DNA of 15,014 bases, from positions 1-15,014 of the forward strand of contig JADFJZ010000001.1 in NCBI GenBank assembly GCA_022565195.1, in the 5' to 3' direction. The notes beneath the pieces are model-generated. The model made no database searches. It had not been told where the DNA came from and saw nothing but the letters and a program-made list of their open reading frames with translations. Shown piece after piece: positions 13,165-15,014 of the stretch. The stretch is from Planctomycetota bacterium. GTDB taxonomy: Bacteria; Planctomycetota; Phycisphaerae; UBA1845; CAIVHJ01. Both the position numbers and the translations under genes were made by a program. The stretch's first letter is position 1, and each line of letters opens with the position of its first letter.

Positions 13165-14349
13165 ATGTCCTCATCGATCACGAACAAGCGACGATTGCAG
13201 TTCAACAGATCGGAAGCCGGTGGTGCGCTCGGCGATCTGGGCACATTCATTCCCCTGCTGGTGGGCATGGTCAACAAGTGCGGCCTGCAACTCGGACCGG
13301 CGCTGCTTTTTGCCGGGCTGATGAACGTCGTCACCGGGCTGGCTTTCGGGATACCCATGCCGGTTCAGCCGATGAAGGCGATCGCCACCGTCGCGATTTC
13401 TGAAGGTCTGAACGAGGCGCAGATTCTCGCTGCGGGTATGGTGACCGGCTTCGTGATTCTGATCCTTGGTGTGACGCGGCTGATTGAATGGTTGAATCGC
13501 GTCATGCCCAGGAGTGTCGTTCGCGGTCTTCAACTGGCATTGGGGCTCAAGCTGCTCACCAAAGGGTTTGATGAGATCGCGGGCACCGGGAGACTCTTCG
13601 CCTGGGACAGTATGGCCACCGCTACCGTTTGCGTTGTGGTCGTATTGGCGCTGTACTTCTCCAGCCGCGTGCCCGGGGCGCTGGTGGTCTTCGGGATCGG
13701 ACTGATCGCTTTGTTTGCAGCGAACCCGAACCTGCTCGGCGAAATCAGGTTCGGCCTCGATTGGGCCTGGCCCAACCTCGGCAATTGGGAGGATTGGAAG
13801 ACGGGCATGCTCCGCGGAACCATCCCGCAAATTCCGCTCACGACGCTCAATTCCGTGATCGCAGTCTGCGCCCTCTCGATGGACCATTTCCCCGATCGGC
13901 CGGCGGGACCGCGCAAAGTGGCCATTTCCGTGGGTCTGATGAATCTATTGTGTTGCCCCTTCGGCGCGATGCCAATGTGCCATGGTGCGGGTGGGTTGGC
14001 TGCCCAATACCGCTTCGGCGCCCGAACAGGCGGCAGCGTGGTGCTCCTCGGAGGGGCCAAGATCGCTCTGGCTTTGCTGTTCGGCGGTTCGCTGCTTGCG
14101 TGGCTGCAAGCGTACCCGCATTCGGTATTGGGCGTGTTGCTTCTTTTTAGCGGGCTGGAATTGGCAGTGGTTTGCAGAGACCAGACAGCCAAGACCGATT
14201 TCTTCGTCATGATTCTCACGGCGGGAGCATGTCTGGCCGTGAACACTGCGTTGGGATTTGCCGTAGGCTGGGCAATGGCGGCGCTGCTGATCTGGGGAGT
14301 CTTCAAGATCGAGAAACCGCCGAACGCCGAGGATGGCAACGGGGATTAG
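13165..14349 (+). CDS. Molybdate transporter, MOT1-like family
   Basis: A 394-residue integral membrane protein with about 10-12 hydrophobic segments. It belongs to the MOT1 (SulP-related) group that takes up molybdate. Diagnostic motifs are GALGDLGTFIPLL (20-32), PMPVQPMKAIA (64-74), PQIPLTTLNS (221-230) and FGAMPMCHGAGGLAAQYRFG (266-285), matching known eukaryotic and bacterial MOT1 proteins. The next gene on the opposite strand is mobA, which fits a role in molybdenum supply; sulfate uptake is a less likely alternative. No Shine-Dalgarno precedes ATG 13165, and a -10 box ends only 8 bases upstream, so it is probably leaderless. A later in-frame TTG (13195) would still keep the conserved core. 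Confidence 0.88.
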   Translation: MSSSITNKRRLQFNRSEAGGALGDLGTFIPLLVGMVNKCGLQLGPALLFAGLMNVVTGLAFGIPMPVQPMKAIATVAISEGLNEAQILAAGMVTGFVILILGVTRLIEWLNRVMPRSVVRGLQLALGLKLLTKGFDEIAGTGRLFAWDSMATATVCVVVVLALYFSSRVPGALVVFGIGLIALFAANPNLLGEIRFGLDWAWPNLGNWEDWKTGMLRGTIPQIPLTTLNSVIAVCALSMDHFPDRPAGPRKVAISVGLMNLLCCPFGAMPMCHGAGGLAAQYRFGARTGGSVVLLGGAKIALALLFGGSLLAWLQAYPHSVLGVLLLFSGLELAVVCRDQTAKTDFFVMILTAGACLAVNTALGFAVGWAMAALLIWGVFKIEKPPNAEDGNGD

Positions 14350-14987
14350 TTTGGACCCATCTTCGCCAGATCCTCCGGCGTGTTGACGTTGTGCAGTTGC
14401 CGGGATTCTTCGGGCGTCGGCTTGATGGCTTTGACCCGGATGCGCTTAAGCAGGGAGTTGAGGCTGGCATCGCCGTCAAACAGGACTTCAAACGCGGGTG
14501 CGAGCTGGGCACGGTTCTCCACGGGTGCCCGAGCGATCCGAGAATGGTACAGAGCACAGCAGGCGTGATAGCTGCCGCGGCGTTCGGTCCTCTCAAAGAC
14601 CACGGCATCGGTATCGGGATCGGCCTGGGCCATAAGCCTCCGAATAACGGCCGATTCAATGTAGGGCATGTCGCAGGCGAGCAGCAGACCCCATCCTGGG
14701 TCCGCACACTTGAGCAAAGAGCACAGCCCGGCGAGTGGGCCGCCGTCGGGTTTCTCGTCATCGACGACGGTCAGCTCCTCCAGCGAGGCGGGCAGGCGAA
14801 TCTCACGGCCGAGCACGACCACCTCATCGGTGATCTGTCGGGCCACCTGCACTGCGTGCTCGATCATGGTTCCGCCGGTCGGCAACTCGATCAAAGCCTT
14901 GGGTCGCCCCATGCGCGTACTCTTTCCTCCGGCGAGGATACCGGCGACCACAGAACCGAGTATTGGCGTAGGACTTGTCTTGCTCAT
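14346..14987 (-). CDS. mobA: Molybdenum cofactor guanylyltransferase MobA
   Basis: A 213-residue cytosolic nucleotidyltransferase that joins GMP from GTP to molybdopterin to form the bis-MGD cofactor of DMSO reductase-type enzymes. The nucleotide-binding motif LAGGKSTRMGRPK (18-30), DEKPDGGPLAGL (77-88) and the Mg-binding CDMP (105-108; D106) are present, and the NVNTPEDL end (200-207) is typical of MobA. The start ATG (14985-14987) leaves only about ten residues before the motif; no clear Shine-Dalgarno is seen upstream, and the window ends 27 bases further on. It converges on the transporter gene, and the two stops overlap by four bases. MocA-type or other transferases are less likely because of the NTPEDL ending. 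Confidence 0.92.
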   Translation of the reverse strand: MSKTSPTPILGSVVAGILAGGKSTRMGRPKALIELPTGGTMIEHAVQVARQITDEVVVLGREIRLPASLEELTVVDDEKPDGGPLAGLCSLLKCADPGWGLLLACDMPYIESAVIRRLMAQADPDTDAVVFERTERRGSYHACCALYHSRIARAPVENRAQLAPAFEVLFDGDASLNSLLKRIRVKAIKPTPEESRQLHNVNTPEDLAKMGPN

Positions 14988-15014
14988 GGTGACGAAGAGG
15001 CCCGGCGCCGAGTT

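Noticed and set aside
13171..14339. Minus-strand open frames opposite the molybdate transporter
   Set aside because: They mirror the membrane protein gene; no independent start site or family motif.
1..15014. Mobile elements, CRISPR arrays, tRNA or rRNA genes
   Set aside because: None seen; every longer stretch is accounted for by core genes, and no direct repeat array or terminal inverted repeat was found by eye.

Overview
This window is a long, co-oriented ribosomal protein cluster (the S10-spc-alpha super-operon) followed by a HIT-family gene and a small molybdenum module. The organism is a bacterium with moderately GC-rich DNA. The best guess is a planctomycete or another member of the PVC group. 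The reasons are the absence of L30 (rpmD), which I recall being missing in planctomycetes, an enlarged L17, extra segments in L14 and L6, and Cys4-type S14 and S4 proteins. This is an inference from gene content and protein shape (about 55-60% sure), and a 16S or marker-gene tree would settle it.

Layout on the + strand: positions 1-2725 carry the end of the S10 operon (rplB C-terminus, rpsS, rplV, rpsC, rplP, rpmC, rpsQ). Positions 2753-8146 carry the spc operon (rplN, rplX, rplE, rpsN type Z, rpsH, rplF, rplR, rpsE, rplO, secY). Positions 8191-12535 carry the alpha-type segment (map, rpmJ, rpsM, rpsK, rpsD, rpoA, rplQ). Gaps are short (no stretch over about 105 bases lacks a gene), most starts have a Shine-Dalgarno sequence, and no strong Rho-independent terminator is visible, so the block is probably transcribed as one or a few long polycistronic units. 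Compared with the common order, rpmD, adk and infA are missing; the gaps at the rpmD and infA positions are only 14-15 bases.

Downstream, a histidine-triad nucleotide hydrolase (12620-13060) follows rplQ on the same strand. After a gap of about 104 bases holding a consensus -10 box there is a MOT1-type molybdate transporter (13165-14349). It meets, tail to tail with a 4-base overlap, a minus-strand mobA (14346-14987), the molybdenum cofactor guanylyltransferase. Transporter and MobA form a functional pair: molybdate uptake, and nucleotide maturation of the cofactor.

The genes work together in building the ribosome (large and small subunit proteins), the protein export channel (SecY), N-terminal methionine removal (Map) and the RNA polymerase alpha subunit. 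I see no mobile elements, CRISPR arrays, tRNAs or rRNAs. I did not find a clearly new system. The points of interest are lineage-specific changes in core proteins (L2 active-site motif, L14 double insertion, L17 insertion and tail, RpoA proline-rich tail) and the probably leaderless molybdate transporter.
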